Numbered from the stretch's first letter, positions 53,490-63,404 are shown. The stretch: DNA of 64,000 nt from Streptomyces naganishii JCM 4654 (GCF_014650575.1 NZ_BMVF01000025.1:37968-101967); one strand, 5' to 3'. The notes: a model not told the origin generated them from the letters alone. Translations and numbers: made by a program.

Positions 53490-55712
53490 ATGTCCGAGCT
53501 GTTCGACGCGGTCGACGCGCTCATCGCATCCCGCTCCCCGCTGCCGCCCCCGGCGGAGCGCAGGCGGCTGCGCCAGGCGCACGGGCTGACGCTGGACGAG
53601 GTGGCCGCCGCACTGCAGGTGCGGCGCGCGACGGTCAGCGGCTGGGAGGCCGGTAAGACCGAGCCGCGGCCGCCCGAGCGCGACGCCTACGCCCGCATGC
53701 TCAAGCAGCTCGCCCAGCTCTACCCCGCCAACGCTCCGGTGCCCCCTGAGGACACGGCGATCCCGAAGACGCCCGCCGTTGCCGCCGCTCCTGCGCCAGC
53801 GGCAGGCGAACCGGCCCAAGCCCGCACCGCACCCGCAGGTCCGGCTGCGGAGCCCGCGAACACCGCACTGCGCCCCGCTGCCCCTGGCGCTGTACCGCGC
53901 CCGGCGGCCACGACCAGGACGACCTCGCGGCGCCCGGCCGCGAAGAAGGCCGCCCCCGCCAGCGCCCCGACGGGCGGCGCCGATCCGCGGTTCGAGAACG
54001 GTCCGCTTGCGGTCGTCGACGTCGATGCGGACGGCCAGGTGCTGGCGTACTGCGTCGGCGGCCTGGTCCTGGACGTAACCGCCAAGTCGATCCCGGCCCT
54101 GGTGGAGTGGACGCTGCGCGAAGGGCGATTCGGCCAGACGAAGTTGTCCGGGCCGGGCAAGGACGCCGACCCGCTGATCGTGCTGACCGAGGCCGCGTGC
54201 GAGTACTACGGTCTGCCCGTCACGCTCACCAAGGAGGAGCGCCTGGCCGGCCGGCTGCCGGAGGGCCACAAGGTCATCAAGCAGCTGACGCGTGCCAACT
54301 GGCAGCTGACCAAGCGCGGCTTCGGGCCGTGGGCGCGGATCTACCGCCCCGCACAGGGCGCGGAGCGATCCTGCGTGCAGCTGTGCATCCCGTCATGGGA
54401 CGCGCTCGACACCCGGCACTGGGCCGACGCCGCCCAGCTGCCGCCGGCGGACCTGGCCCGGCTCCTGGGCACGTATGCGGCCCGCGTGATGACGCCGCGC
54501 GGATCGACCGCCGTCACGGGCCTGGAGCTGATGACCGCCCTGCACCCGCCGACCCGCGCCTCCGAACCGGACGCGGACGGCAGGCGGCACTCTGAGCACA
54601 ACCCCGGCTCGCTGGGCAAGGATCCGGTGGACTGCGCGCCGTGCGAGGCCCCCGACGGGCACCCGCTGCTCGCCGATCTGCCGCGCTTCCACCAGCGCAC
54701 CCCGGCCGAGGCCCTGGTGGAGGAGGCGTACGACTGGGCACGCCCGCTCACCGACGCCGAATGCCTGCGCCCCCACCTGGTGGGCATCGACGTGAACATG
54801 GCCTTCGCCGCCGGCGCGAACGGCCTCACGGTCGGCCTCGGGACCCCGACGCACGTCAAGAACCCCGTCTTCGATCCGAAACTGCCCGGCTCCTGGCTGG
54901 TCGACCTCTCCCACGTCGACCTGTCCCGCGTGAAGCTCGCCAAGCAGTGGACGGACCTGGACGGCGAGCTGCTGCCCAGTCCGTTCACACCGAAAGGAGA
55001 GCGCCCCACGGGGCCGGCCTGGTATGCCACGCCGACCGTGGCGTACGCGGTGGAGCTCGGCTACGACGTGCGCCCGATCGAGGCGTACGTCCGCCACGAC
55101 AACGGCCGCTACCTGGACGCCTGGTACAACCGGCTGCGCGACGCCTACCTCGCCACGATGGCCGACCTCGGCGTGCACGCGGACATGGAGCCGGCCGACT
55201 TCCTCGCGGCGATGGCCGGCTACCGGCAGCGTGACCCTCAGCTGGCGATCGTGGTGTCCGCGATCAAGGCGACCGTGAAGGGCGGCATCGGCAAGCTGCG
55301 CGAACGCCCGCGCGGGGAGGGCTGGAAGCCCGGGCAGCCCTGGCGGGCCCTTGACCGGCCCACCTGGCGCCCGGACATCCGCGCCGCCGTCATCTCCCGC
55401 ACCCGGATCAACATGCACCGCAAGATCGTCAAGCACGCCGCCTTCACCGGCCAGTACCCGGCCGCGATCCTCTCGGACTGCGCCGTCTACGCCTCCGACG
55501 GCCCCTCCCCGCTGGACTTCCTGCCCTACCGGGACGGCAAGCCACTGCCGGGCGGCTTCAAACTCGGAGTGAACCCGGGCCTGGTGAAGTGGGAAGGCAC
55601 CCAGAGCGTTCTGTGGGGCGAGGGGGTGCGCGAGCAGTTCAACGCCCCGGAACTCAACCTCGCCCGGTACATCAAGGACGGCACCGTCACCGAGCAAGAC
55701 ACGGGGGAGTAG
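53490..55712 (+). CDS. tap: Telomere-associated protein Tap
   Basis: A 740-residue protein with the expected length and text of Streptomyces Tap, which binds telomeric 3'-overhang DNA and recruits the terminal protein. An N-terminal helix-turn-helix (LRQAHGLTLDEVAAALQVRR, ATVSGWEAGKTEP) is followed by a ~100-residue Ala/Pro linker. The conserved body then opens FENGPLAVVDVDADGQVLAY and includes LVGIDVNMAFAAGANGLTVG, SWLVDLSHVDLSRVKLAKQW and VVSAIKATVKGGIGKLRERP. ATG 53490 is behind AGGAGG. It lies ~8.3 kb from the telomere, is followed after 10 bp by tpg, and the pair is probably one operon. Confidence 0.92.
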   Translation: MSELFDAVDALIASRSPLPPPAERRRLRQAHGLTLDEVAAALQVRRATVSGWEAGKTEPRPPERDAYARMLKQLAQLYPANAPVPPEDTAIPKTPAVAAAPAPAAGEPAQARTAPAGPAAEPANTALRPAAPGAVPRPAATTRTTSRRPAAKKAAPASAPTGGADPRFENGPLAVVDVDADGQVLAYCVGGLVLDVTAKSIPALVEWTLREGRFGQTKLSGPGKDADPLIVLTEAACEYYGLPVTLTKEERLAGRLPEGHKVIKQLTRANWQLTKRGFGPWARIYRPAQGAERSCVQLCIPSWDALDTRHWADAAQLPPADLARLLGTYAARVMTPRGSTAVTGLELMTALHPPTRASEPDADGRRHSEHNPGSLGKDPVDCAPCEAPDGHPLLADLPRFHQRTPAEALVEEAYDWARPLTDAECLRPHLVGIDVNMAFAAGANGLTVGLGTPTHVKNPVFDPKLPGSWLVDLSHVDLSRVKLAKQWTDLDGELLPSPFTPKGERPTGPAWYATPTVAYAVELGYDVRPIEAYVRHDNGRYLDAWYNRLRDAYLATMADLGVHADMEPADFLAAMAGYRQRDPQLAIVVSAIKATVKGGIGKLRERPRGEGWKPGQPWRALDRPTWRPDIRAAVISRTRINMHRKIVKHAAFTGQYPAAILSDCAVYASDGPSPLDFLPYRDGKPLPGGFKLGVNPGLVKWEGTQSVLWGEGVREQFNAPELNLARYIKDGTVTEQDTGE

Positions 55713-55722
55713 GCAGAGCGCG

Positions 55723-56280
55723 ATGAGCATGTTCGGCAACGGCCTGGACGCCGCGGTGCACAAGGCGTTCACCCGCCCGGCGCCCAAGAGCGCGCCCGCG
55801 CAGATGCGGTACCTGGTCAGGCAGCTCAAGGGCACCAAGGCGGTCGCCCAGATGCTGCGTATCTCCCAGCGCACGGTCGAGCGGTACGTGAAGAACCAGA
55901 TCAAAAAGCCCCGACCGGAACTCGCCGCCCGCCTGGAGCGTGAGGTGAAGAAGCGGTGGCAGCCGCAGATCCGCGCCCAGGCCCGGCAGAAGGCGGCGAC
56001 CACCGGCGGCATCGTCATCGACACCCGCGCCCGCATCGGCTACACCGCACCGATCGGCACGACGGACGAGGGCCGCCTCCGGCACCTGACGGTCGCCCTG
56101 CCGCCCCGCTACGCCGCCCGCCTCTTCGACGCCCAGCAGGCTGGCGCCAGCGACCAGCAGCTCCAGCAGATCGCCGCCGAAGCAGTCAAGGAGGTGTACT
56201 TCCAGGACGGCGGCCGCCGCGCCGGCCAGCTGGAGGAGATCCGCTTCACCGACATCGAACACCTTGAGTTCGACCTGTAG
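55723..56280 (+). CDS. tpg: Telomeric terminal protein Tpg
   Basis: A 185-residue protein matching Streptomyces terminal proteins, which are covalently bound to the 5' telomere ends and prime end-patching. A helix-turn-helix-like motif is visible at ~35-60 (GTKAVAQMLRISQRTVERYV). The middle RARIGYTAPIGTTDEGRLRH precedes the conserved C-terminal block EVYFQDGGRRAGQLEEIRF, DIEHLEFDL. It starts at ATG 55723 (ATG 55729 is a weaker option), 10 bp after tap. The C-terminal block recurs in a truncated copy at 59412. The priming residue (a Thr/Tyr in the family) cannot be pinned from sequence alone. Confidence 0.92.
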   Translation: MSMFGNGLDAAVHKAFTRPAPKSAPAQMRYLVRQLKGTKAVAQMLRISQRTVERYVKNQIKKPRPELAARLEREVKKRWQPQIRAQARQKAATTGGIVIDTRARIGYTAPIGTTDEGRLRHLTVALPPRYAARLFDAQQAGASDQQLQQIAAEAVKEVYFQDGGRRAGQLEEIRFTDIEHLEFDL

Positions 56281-56454
56281 ATCTCGAAAAGCCGCGCTTC
56301 TCGCGCTGGAGCGCTGCTAACGCCTGAAGGGGGGTTTGTTGGTGTACCGAGTGCGTGCTGGCCTGGGATGTTGTGGGTGCGTTGAGAGGTCGGTGGGCGG
56401 TTGGGTCGCGCGCTTCGTCGACCAACTGCGTGGTGTGAAACCGCTGTTCGGCGC

Positions 56455-57567
56455 TCACCGTAGCCGGCCACCGGGCCCCCGAGCCGCCCGACTGGGCTTG
56501 TGCCGCCATGACGCGCAGCTGGCCGGCCATCGTGGCCGGCTGCTTTCCCGCTTCAGCCGCCACGGATCCTCCCGCCACCCTGGCGGCCCCGTCTCGTGGC
56601 GGCGGGCGCGCACGATCGCGCCCTTCCAGTCGTTCAGCGGGCTGCCGTGGTCGGCTGCAAGTTCGGGTCCCAGCCAGGTGCGGCCCACCCGCTCGCCCAG
56701 CCGGTGACAGAACGCATCGCCGGCGTCCCGCGCCCGAGGCCGCATCCCGCCGCTTGCCCGCCAGGTCACCTCGGCCATGGCCGGCTCCAGCAGCGCCCGC
56801 GCCACGGCCGTCACTTCCGGGAAGGTCGCCGCGTCCCGGCCGACGATCCGCCACCACTCAAGCGGTGATCCCGCGTTGCCGCCCGCCAAGTGGTGCAGAC
56901 GGCGCGGCCAGACCCCCTCCTGCTCCCAGTACAGAGCCTGCTCCCACCAGCGTGCCACCACCGCATGCGCCAGTGTGAACGCCTGCGCCGGCTCCACCCC
57001 GGCGCGCGATGCACGCCGTGCCACGTCCGGCCACCGCCGCTGCGCGGCCACCACCTCGGGCAGCGGGCGCAGATGGGCGTGTTCCAGCGGCTGGTCGGCG
57101 TCCGCGTCCAGCAGCCGGCGCCCGTGCCGCAGGCAGACCCGCTGCCGGCGCGGCAGATACCGCACCGCCCGCAGTGCCTGCCCGGTGCGCCGCGCGGTGC
57201 ACAGCCGGCAGTCGAACGCTGCTTCCCCCCGCCACCGCGGCCGCCGCCCGCCGCCGTGCCTGCGCCAGGGCGGCGTCCCGGCCGGTGCTGATCGTGGGAT
57301 CGTCCACGGCGAACGACGGAAGAGCGCGCGCCAGCACCGCCGGTTCCACCCCGCACAGCTCGGCGAGCACAACCCCGCCCGGCCCCGTTCAAGACGACCT
57401 CCGCATGCCCGCACACCGCCGCCATCGTGCCGGGTGGGGGAGTTGCGGCACGTCCACAGCCGCAGCACGCTGCCGGCTGCGAGACCGTAGCGGGCCGCCA
57501 CCCGGCTGATCAGCGAGGAGGTCAGCTCCCCGGCCAGCGGCACGGTTCCCAACACCCCTGCGGCCAC
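56455..57567 (-). pseudogene. TniQ-family transposition protein, frame-damaged
   Basis: A TniQ-like protein on the minus strand is readable across frames. It opens GTVPLAGELTSSLISRVAAR, YGLAAGSVLRLW in frame 1. A middle piece in another frame has VLAELCGVEPAVLARALPSF, then it returns to frame 1 with FDCRLCTARRTGQALR and RRQRVCLRHGRRLLDAD (C..C/C..H zinc-finger-like). The rest (AHAVVARWWEQALYWEQEGV) is regular. At least two or three frameshifts near 57400 and 57230 make it inactive unless these are sequencing errors. It is the third component, after TniB- and TniA-like remnants, of one transposon type, though on the opposite side of tap/tpg. Confidence 0.65.
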
Positions 57568-57854
57568 ACCTCACCCCGATGCCTTCTTCGGCTCGCACAG
57601 TGACGTGTGCCAAAGCACGGTAGTTGCCGCCATCGGCATCCGCTGACCTGCGGCCTTCAGCAGGACCAAGCATGGTGGTCGTCACCGATGCGGCGCGCTA
57701 CCTGTCACCAGTGGCAAGCGAAGCAGGGGCGATGTCACCGCGTTCGGCTCCTGGTGGGCAGGGGGCGGCCCTCGGCGATCACGGGCCATATTTCACGCGA
57801 CCGACGCGAACCCCGCACCTACGATCATCTGGCACGACTGCTGGAGGGGCGGGC

Positions 57855-59276
57855 ATGCTTGAGGACATCGAGGACGGGACAGCGGCAGCGACGCAGCTCG
57901 CGGGAGGTGCGCCGCTTCACAGCATGCTCGATGTCGCCGACCCCGCTGACTGGCTCGCGCTGGACGCAGGAGCGCGCGAGGTGGCCTGGCACCGCCCGCA
58001 GCACCTGCCGGGACGGGAGCGCTGCGCCCCGCTGCCCGCCGACCTGGCTCAGCTGGGCGAGTCTCGACTCGCACTCGCCCTCTGCCACCGCGACGGGCGG
58101 ATCCGTCAGGAGGCGCTGCGCCAGTCGGCCCGATACCCCGGCCTGCTGCCGTTGGTCGTAATCCGCTGCGCCGATTGGGCCGGCCCCGTGCGCGAGCACG
58201 CCCGGCAGTTGCTGCGCGAGGCCCTGAGCGTGGACTCTGCCCTCGACCTCGCGCCGCTCATCCTCCACGTCGGCCGCCGCGACAGAGGTGCTTTCGGCGT
58301 CGATGCACTCGGCCAGATCCTGCGCCAGGCATCCCACGGGCAGCTCGCTGTTCTTTTCGCTGACCCCGACCGCATCGTCCGGCGCTTCGCGTACCGGCTG
58401 GCCATCGAGGGCCGGCTGCTCCGTCCCGCGGAGCTGGCCCGCGCGGCCGCCGGGGACCAGGACACCGTGGTTCAGGACCTGTGTGCCACAGCGGCGCTCG
58501 CGGCTCTGGGGGATGAGGATGCCTACGAGGGTGTGCTGCCTCCACTGCTGTCCGCACGCAATCCGCGTACCCGTTCGGCCGGCGTCACCGCGCTGAGACG
58601 GGCGGGGCGGTCAAAGCAGGCGGAGCCGTTTCTCAGCGACCGATCCGCGCTCGTGCGTGCTTGCGCCCGGTATGTCGTACGACAGCAAGGAGGTGACCCC
58701 ACCGCCTGGTACCGGGAGCGGTGCACGGCACCAGACGACCCCGAGCTGCCGCCCGGTGCGGTCATCGGGCTGGCCGAGTGCGGGAACCGCGCGGACGCCG
58801 GGCTGCTGCGGCCGCTGCTCACGCACCCGGCGGCCAGGGTGCGGGCGCAAGCAGTGGCAGGGCTGCGGGCACTGGACTGCGTGAATGCGAAGCAGCTGCG
58901 GCCGCTCCTCGACGACCCTGCCGCCGCCGTCGTCCGCGAGACCGCCACCGCCCTGCTGCCCTCGGCCAAGGAACTGCCCGCCGACTGGCTCGTGGAACGC
59001 ACCAGCTCCGGGCGGCCGCAGCACGTCCGCGTCGCCGCGTTCCGGCTGCTCGACGCGCGTGGCGGCATCGTGGCGCTACGCGCGGCGGTCGCTCTGCTCG
59101 AGGACCCGGATAGGAAGCTGCGCACCTGGGCCGCGCAATCAGTACAGCGCTGGCATCCGTCGCCGGACGGGCGGCGCGGCGACGCGGAGGTCGGTGAACT
59201 GCTCGACCGGAGCCGACACCTCTTCAGCGGCCACGCACTGCGCCGGCGCAAGTGGGAAGCCGGAGTGGACAGCTGA
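57855..59276 (+). CDS. HEAT-repeat protein
   Basis: A 473-residue all-helical protein built of HEAT/ARM-like repeats: pairs of helices with Asp/Pro turns (LALCHRDGRIRQEALRQSAR, LLHPAARVRAQAVAGLRAL-like, LLDDPAAAVVRETATALLPS, ALLEDPDRKLRTWAAQSVQR). No catalytic or DNA-binding motif was seen. ATG 57855 is behind GGAGGGGC. It lies between tpg and the terminal helicase, facing toward the telomere, and may scaffold protein-protein contacts. Similar proteins occur scattered in Streptomyces arms. Whether it joins the telomere complex is speculative. The first ~60 residues are less repeat-like. Confidence 0.8.
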   Translation: MLEDIEDGTAAATQLAGGAPLHSMLDVADPADWLALDAGAREVAWHRPQHLPGRERCAPLPADLAQLGESRLALALCHRDGRIRQEALRQSARYPGLLPLVVIRCADWAGPVREHARQLLREALSVDSALDLAPLILHVGRRDRGAFGVDALGQILRQASHGQLAVLFADPDRIVRRFAYRLAIEGRLLRPAELARAAAGDQDTVVQDLCATAALAALGDEDAYEGVLPPLLSARNPRTRSAGVTALRRAGRSKQAEPFLSDRSALVRACARYVVRQQGGDPTAWYRERCTAPDDPELPPGAVIGLAECGNRADAGLLRPLLTHPAARVRAQAVAGLRALDCVNAKQLRPLLDDPAAAVVRETATALLPSAKELPADWLVERTSSGRPQHVRVAAFRLLDARGGIVALRAAVALLEDPDRKLRTWAAQSVQRWHPSPDGRRGDAEVGELLDRSRHLFSGHALRRRKWEAGVDS

Positions 59277-59411
59277 GACTGCACCGCTGTCCCAAACCGC
59301 GCTCAGCACTCACCGCCCGGCGGCCCTGGTGCCAGCACGCCCGCCTTGGTGACAACCCTCGTGCTTCGGCTCACCAACTGGGCAGATTCCTGCCCCGGGG
59401 TCGGCGCCGGG

Positions 59412-59612
59412 TCAGTAGTCGAGGTCGGGGTAGTCGATGTCGTTGAGGGTGACGTCGGAGAGTCCCATGGCGCGGGCTCCGCCGTCCTGGAAGTACACGT
59501 CCTTGAAGCCTTCGGCGACGATCTGGCGCATGGGTGTGCCGGTGAGTTTCGAGAACGCGTGTCGGTCAGCGGTGGTGAACGCCTTGAGCTGCCGGGTACG
59601 AGTGTCGGTGAG
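59412..59612 (-). pseudogene. Truncated second tpg (C-terminal block)
   Basis: The last ~66 codons on the minus strand read LTDTRTRQLKAFTTADRHAF, RQIVAEGFKDVYFQDGGARA and MGLSDVTLNDIDYPDLDY. The DVYFQDGG..AMGL...LNDIDYPDLDY block aligns with the Tpg end EVYFQDGGRRAGQL...FTDIEHLEFDL. The N-terminal two-thirds, including the helix-turn-helix, is absent; upstream in frame is Pro-rich filler. It ends 130 bp before the helicase stop and points the same way as the helicase gene. It is likely a remnant of a second terminal-protein gene rather than a functional minimal form. Confidence 0.7.
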
Positions 59613-59741
59613 TTTTGGCAACACCGGAGGGCTTGCGGTGGGAGCATGGGCATGCTCCATGCTGCGAGGAGGCGTCGATGCCGCCGGAGGCCCGGGCCCC
59701 GGGCGGCCGCTGTCCGGATGTCCTGGCACGTCGGCACGCCA

Positions 59742-62399
59742 TCATCCACGGCGAGGCTGCACAGCCCAGGCGTAGCCCAGCTCGGCGAGAGCGGCCCGCT
59801 GCTCCGCATCCAGCCGCTCGCGCCTGGCCTTCTGATTGCTCAGAAACACACCCAGTTTGATCACCGTACCGTCCGGCAGCTCTTCAACGTGCCCTCTTCC
59901 CACCACAGTTTTGCCTTCCCGGGCGATGTACTGGGCGAGGCCCGCGAGGCCCCGCTGGAAGGCTGCTGACGCCTTTCCCACCGCCTTCCCGGCACGCCCG
60001 TCCACCGTTGCCGCAGCGGGCCGTTCAGCGGGCTCGACGCCCAACTCGCGAAGCCGTTTCTGCTGCTCGCCCGACAGTTGCACCCAGGTGCTCGCGTCTC
60101 GTTGCCTCACCAGCCATCGTCCGAGGTCATCCCCTTCGAATGCCACGCCGGGTTGGATGTCGGGCAGATGGCCGCGGGGTTCGTCCGCGGCGAGGTCGCG
60201 GAGGACGGCGTAGTGGCGCTGCCAGTCGAGTGGCCAAGGGCAGTTCCAGTCGGGATCGATCGCGGCCAGCTGTTTTGCGCGCTCCGCGGCTCGGTCAGAG
60301 TCTTTGCCGAGGCCGCTTTTCCTGCGGAGGTTGGCCATGTGCTGCCCGATGGGTACCAGTGTCCCGTCGGCCGGATCCTCCCAGACGGCGTCTTGGCGGG
60401 GGGCGAGGTGGCCGTGGGCGCGCCGGTAGGACCGCAGTGCGGCGAGTTTCTTCTCCCAGGCTTCTTCGCCCGGTTCCCAGACCATCCCGGCTTCTGGTGC
60501 GTCCAGGAGCTCCTTGCGGTGGGGATCGAGCTCCCCGGCCCGTAGCGCCTTGCGCTGCTGATGCACCCACCGCCCCAGCGGAAAACCCTTGGTCACGCCC
60601 ACTTCGACCTCGACGTCGTAGGGCACGGCGTACAGGCCGGCGATTTCGTTCTCGTCCCGCCATCGCAGTAGGGCTTGGTAGCCCTGCAGCCAGACGAGGC
60701 TTTCGGGCCGGTAGACGCGGGTGCGGAGGAAGGCTGCGATGGTCGCCGCGTCGCGCGGGCTGGAGAAGTGGAGCAGCGCGGACTGGGCAGCGGCCTGGGT
60801 GTCGTCGTGCTCCTGGTCCTCGCCGTCGGTCCCGATGATCCGCCCGTCTTCGTCGCGCCGGATGCGCACCTTGCGCTTCCCGCTGGTGAGGGCACGGGAG
60901 GCGAGCTGCTCAACCAGGCGCTCATCGTGGCTGCGGAGGCCTTGGAGTACGGCTACGAGGGGGCGGAACGAGGCGGAAGCGACCATGTCCTGCGGGTCCT
61001 CGTCGGGCTCCAGGAACACCGGCACGATGATCCTGGCCACCTTCGTGGTGCCGTCCTTGTTGAGCCTCAGCGCTCGGCCGATGTTCTGGACGATCTCGAC
61101 CTGGGAGCCGCGGGTGTCGGCGAAGCACACGGCCTCCACCCCCCGTTCGCCGGTGATGTCCACGCCTTCCCCGAGGACGCGGCAGCTGGCGAGGAACGCG
61201 CGGTGGACCCGGTGGCCGGCGGCGTCGATGCCGCCTGCGAACTGGCGTAGCACTTCCCGTCGTTCGGCGACGAGGTGGTCACCGCACAGCCACGCGGACC
61301 AGACGCGGTCCGGGGGTACGTGGCGGCCAGGCTCGAGCTCGTAGAAGTGCGCGTCGATCGACGACGCGGGGAGCCGGTCGGCGGCCGCCAGGTCCTCATC
61401 GGTGACGTCGCCTGCGTACAGCTCGGCGGCCGTCTCCGGCATTTTCTCCGCGAACCCCATGGCCTCCTCCACTCTTTGGTGGAAGGTCATGACCGTACGC
61501 AAGTTGTACGCGGCGGCGTGCTCGAGGAGCGCGGTCTGCAGGAGCGCCAGGCGCCGGCCCCGCTGCGCATCCTCCGATTCCCCGGTGACGGGGGAGGGGT
61601 CGTGGATCTCCAGCACGTCGATCTCGAATCCGGCAAGGATGCCCCGCTCGATCGCCTCGCTCAGTCCGAGCTCGGCAAGCCACGGCCCGTAGGTCTGCGA
61701 GTCCGCAGCCATCGACGCGATCTCCAGCTCCTGGCCCTCCGCGCCCTTCTGTGGCCGGGGCGAGGCGAGGATGCGCGGGGTGGCGGTGAGGTAGAGCCGG
61801 AAGTCGGCGGGGATGCGGGCGTTATCGTGGATGGCCGCCCACGGCCGCCCGAGATCACCTGCGGTTGAGTGGGCCTCGTCCACGATCGCGAGGTCGAAGC
61901 CTGCCATCTGCTGGCCGTAGAGCCGTTCCCCGCCCGCCAGAGCGGCCTCCAGCGGCCCACGGACGTTCCCCTGACCGAACGGGTCCTCCGGGTCCTCGCG
62001 GTCCACGAGAGAGGCGTACGTGGCGAACACGACCACCGGCCCCTTCCCGGCCCACAGCGCCAGCTGGATCGCGTTGGTGGTGGTGCGCGCCCCCAGTTCG
62101 TTCAGGGCCGGATCGTTCTCCAGCGAGCACACCGCCACCATGGGCGCGCGATGTCCCACCAGGCGCCACGCCTGGGCGGTCTGTACGAGCAGGTCCAGGG
62201 TCGGCACGGTGACCAGGATCCGGCCGCTGGGGAAGCACTCCAGCGCGCACGCGGCGGCGGTGATGGTCTTACCCGATCCGGTCGCGGACACGATCGTGCA
62301 CCTTGCACCCTCCGGCGGCACAGGTGATCTTGCAGGAAATCCGACCCATTCTCGAAATCCTGATTTCTGTTCCACCTGGTGTTCTCGGAGCTGGATCAA
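59742..62399 (-). CDS. ttrA: TtrA-type telomere-linked DEAD/DEAH helicase
   Basis: An 885-residue SF2 helicase. Walker A is ATGSGKT (39-45), DEAH-box motif II is VDEAHS (173-178), motif III TATPR (205-209), and motif VI region QNIGRALRLN. A long C-terminal part carries helicase-associated repeats (GFPLGRWVHQQRKALRAGEL, ...LGRWLVRQR...). It matches the helicase-like genes (ttrA) found within a few kilobases of Streptomyces linear replicon ends, which affect conjugal transfer of linear replicons. TTG 62399 is used, with GGGAG 7 bp upstream. Its promoter would lie on the telomere side, 1.6 kb from the end, transcribed away from the telomere. Confidence 0.9.
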   Translation of the reverse strand: MIQLREHQVEQKSGFREWVGFPARSPVPPEGARCTIVSATGSGKTITAAACALECFPSGRILVTVPTLDLLVQTAQAWRLVGHRAPMVAVCSLENDPALNELGARTTTNAIQLALWAGKGPVVVFATYASLVDREDPEDPFGQGNVRGPLEAALAGGERLYGQQMAGFDLAIVDEAHSTAGDLGRPWAAIHDNARIPADFRLYLTATPRILASPRPQKGAEGQELEIASMAADSQTYGPWLAELGLSEAIERGILAGFEIDVLEIHDPSPVTGESEDAQRGRRLALLQTALLEHAAAYNLRTVMTFHQRVEEAMGFAEKMPETAAELYAGDVTDEDLAAADRLPASSIDAHFYELEPGRHVPPDRVWSAWLCGDHLVAERREVLRQFAGGIDAAGHRVHRAFLASCRVLGEGVDITGERGVEAVCFADTRGSQVEIVQNIGRALRLNKDGTTKVARIIVPVFLEPDEDPQDMVASASFRPLVAVLQGLRSHDERLVEQLASRALTSGKRKVRIRRDEDGRIIGTDGEDQEHDDTQAAAQSALLHFSSPRDAATIAAFLRTRVYRPESLVWLQGYQALLRWRDENEIAGLYAVPYDVEVEVGVTKGFPLGRWVHQQRKALRAGELDPHRKELLDAPEAGMVWEPGEEAWEKKLAALRSYRRAHGHLAPRQDAVWEDPADGTLVPIGQHMANLRRKSGLGKDSDRAAERAKQLAAIDPDWNCPWPLDWQRHYAVLRDLAADEPRGHLPDIQPGVAFEGDDLGRWLVRQRDASTWVQLSGEQQKRLRELGVEPAERPAAATVDGRAGKAVGKASAAFQRGLAGLAQYIAREGKTVVGRGHVEELPDGTVIKLGVFLSNQKARRERLDAEQRAALAELGYAWAVQPRRG

Positions 62400-63110
62400 A
62401 AGAGTTCTCCCGGCTCGGGAAGGCTACGGTAGCGATCCGGTGTCCGCCGCGTTGGTAGAGGCCGCCGTCCCGTCCCTGGTGGCCCAGGCTCTCGCGGCCG
62501 CTTCACCGCCTGCCCCCGCCATCAGGTGGACGGCGGGGGCAGGCGTGCCCGGGCTGGAACTGCCGGCCGGGGGGCCGGGCACCGAGCCGGTAGACGCGGT
62601 GCCGCCAGATTTCAGAAGCCGCTACACCTGACCGCTCGGCCTCGGCCACCTCTGTCATCAGCCGCTCCCAGACGCCGCTCTTCGTAGCGGATGGCACGCG
62701 AGTCGCGGGAGGGCACGTACGCGGCCATCCGCTCCTTCTCCATGAGGCCGGCGATCCGCTCCCACTGAGGGCGCCGCAACTCCGCGATGAGCACCTCGCT
62801 CAAGTGATGCGGTTCGGGTGGGACCATCCTCGCTCTCCCGGCGCGTTCCCGAGCCGGGCATACCTGAGCCGCTATCCGACGGTGATCGAGTCCGGCAGCT
62901 TTCGCGACCACCCCGAGCCGGGCAAGCTCATGCGGAAGATACTCGTAGACCAGCACGGCAAACCGCTCCCCAACCGGGTGTCCCTGAATTATGCCAATGC
63001 TACATGCTGCATCACATCGAGATGCAGACATGCGAGACGCCCCGGAAAGCTCCCTGCACAAGATTCCTTCCGCCCCGATGGCCGTGGCACATCGGGGTAC
63101 ACGGCCCCGC
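62400..63110. other. Region upstream of ttrA, no supported gene
   Basis: 711 bp with several open frames. On the minus strand a frame at 62612-62880 (for example LSEVLIAELRRPQWERIAGL, MEKERMAAYVPSRDSR) looks protein-like but has no family I recognise and no good start. It should contain the ttrA promoter. No repeat or terminator of note was seen. Confidence 0.4.
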
Positions 63111-63404
63111 ATGGCACCGAAGACCGAACGCATCCAGTTCCTGCGGGCCGTGCGGCAGCTGCACCGCGTCCGCTCCTTCTACGCCGTGGGTGTCCTGCTG
63201 TGGGCGGGCTCCGCGGCCTGCACCGGCTGGCAGGCACCCGGGAGCCGGCAGATGTGGGTGTCCGTCCTCCTCCTGACCGTCTTCACCGGTCTCCTCACCA
63301 CCGCCACCCTCTCCCTGCGGCGTCTCGCAGTCCCCCCGACAGGGCGGCCCGCGCATCACGCCGCCCCGCACAAGATGGCACGTACCCGCCACGCCCACGC
63401 CTGA
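63111..63404 (+). CDS. Small two-helix membrane protein (intact paralogue of 14931-15149)
   Basis: A 97-residue protein. A cytosolic-looking N-terminus (MAPKTERIQFLRAVRQLHRV) precedes two helices: FYAVGVLLWAGSAACTGW and MWVSVLLLTVFTGLLTTATL, then a basic His-rich tail (KMARTRHAHA). ATG 63111 is the first start consistent with the paralogue; upstream in-frame text is not alike. It is followed after 82 bp by the 55-residue gene, forming a two-gene module only ~0.6 kb from the telomere. The function is unknown. Lack of a strong ribosome site makes the start uncertain. Confidence 0.7.
   Translation: MAPKTERIQFLRAVRQLHRVRSFYAVGVLLWAGSAACTGWQAPGSRQMWVSVLLLTVFTGLLTTATLSLRRLAVPPTGRPAHHAAPHKMARTRHAHA

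Noticed and set aside
54393..56036. 547-codon minus-strand frame opposite tap/tpg
   Set aside because: Shadow of two well-identified genes.
56284..56302. Short imperfect hairpin just after tpg
   Set aside because: 8-bp stem with a mismatch; too weak to list as a terminator.
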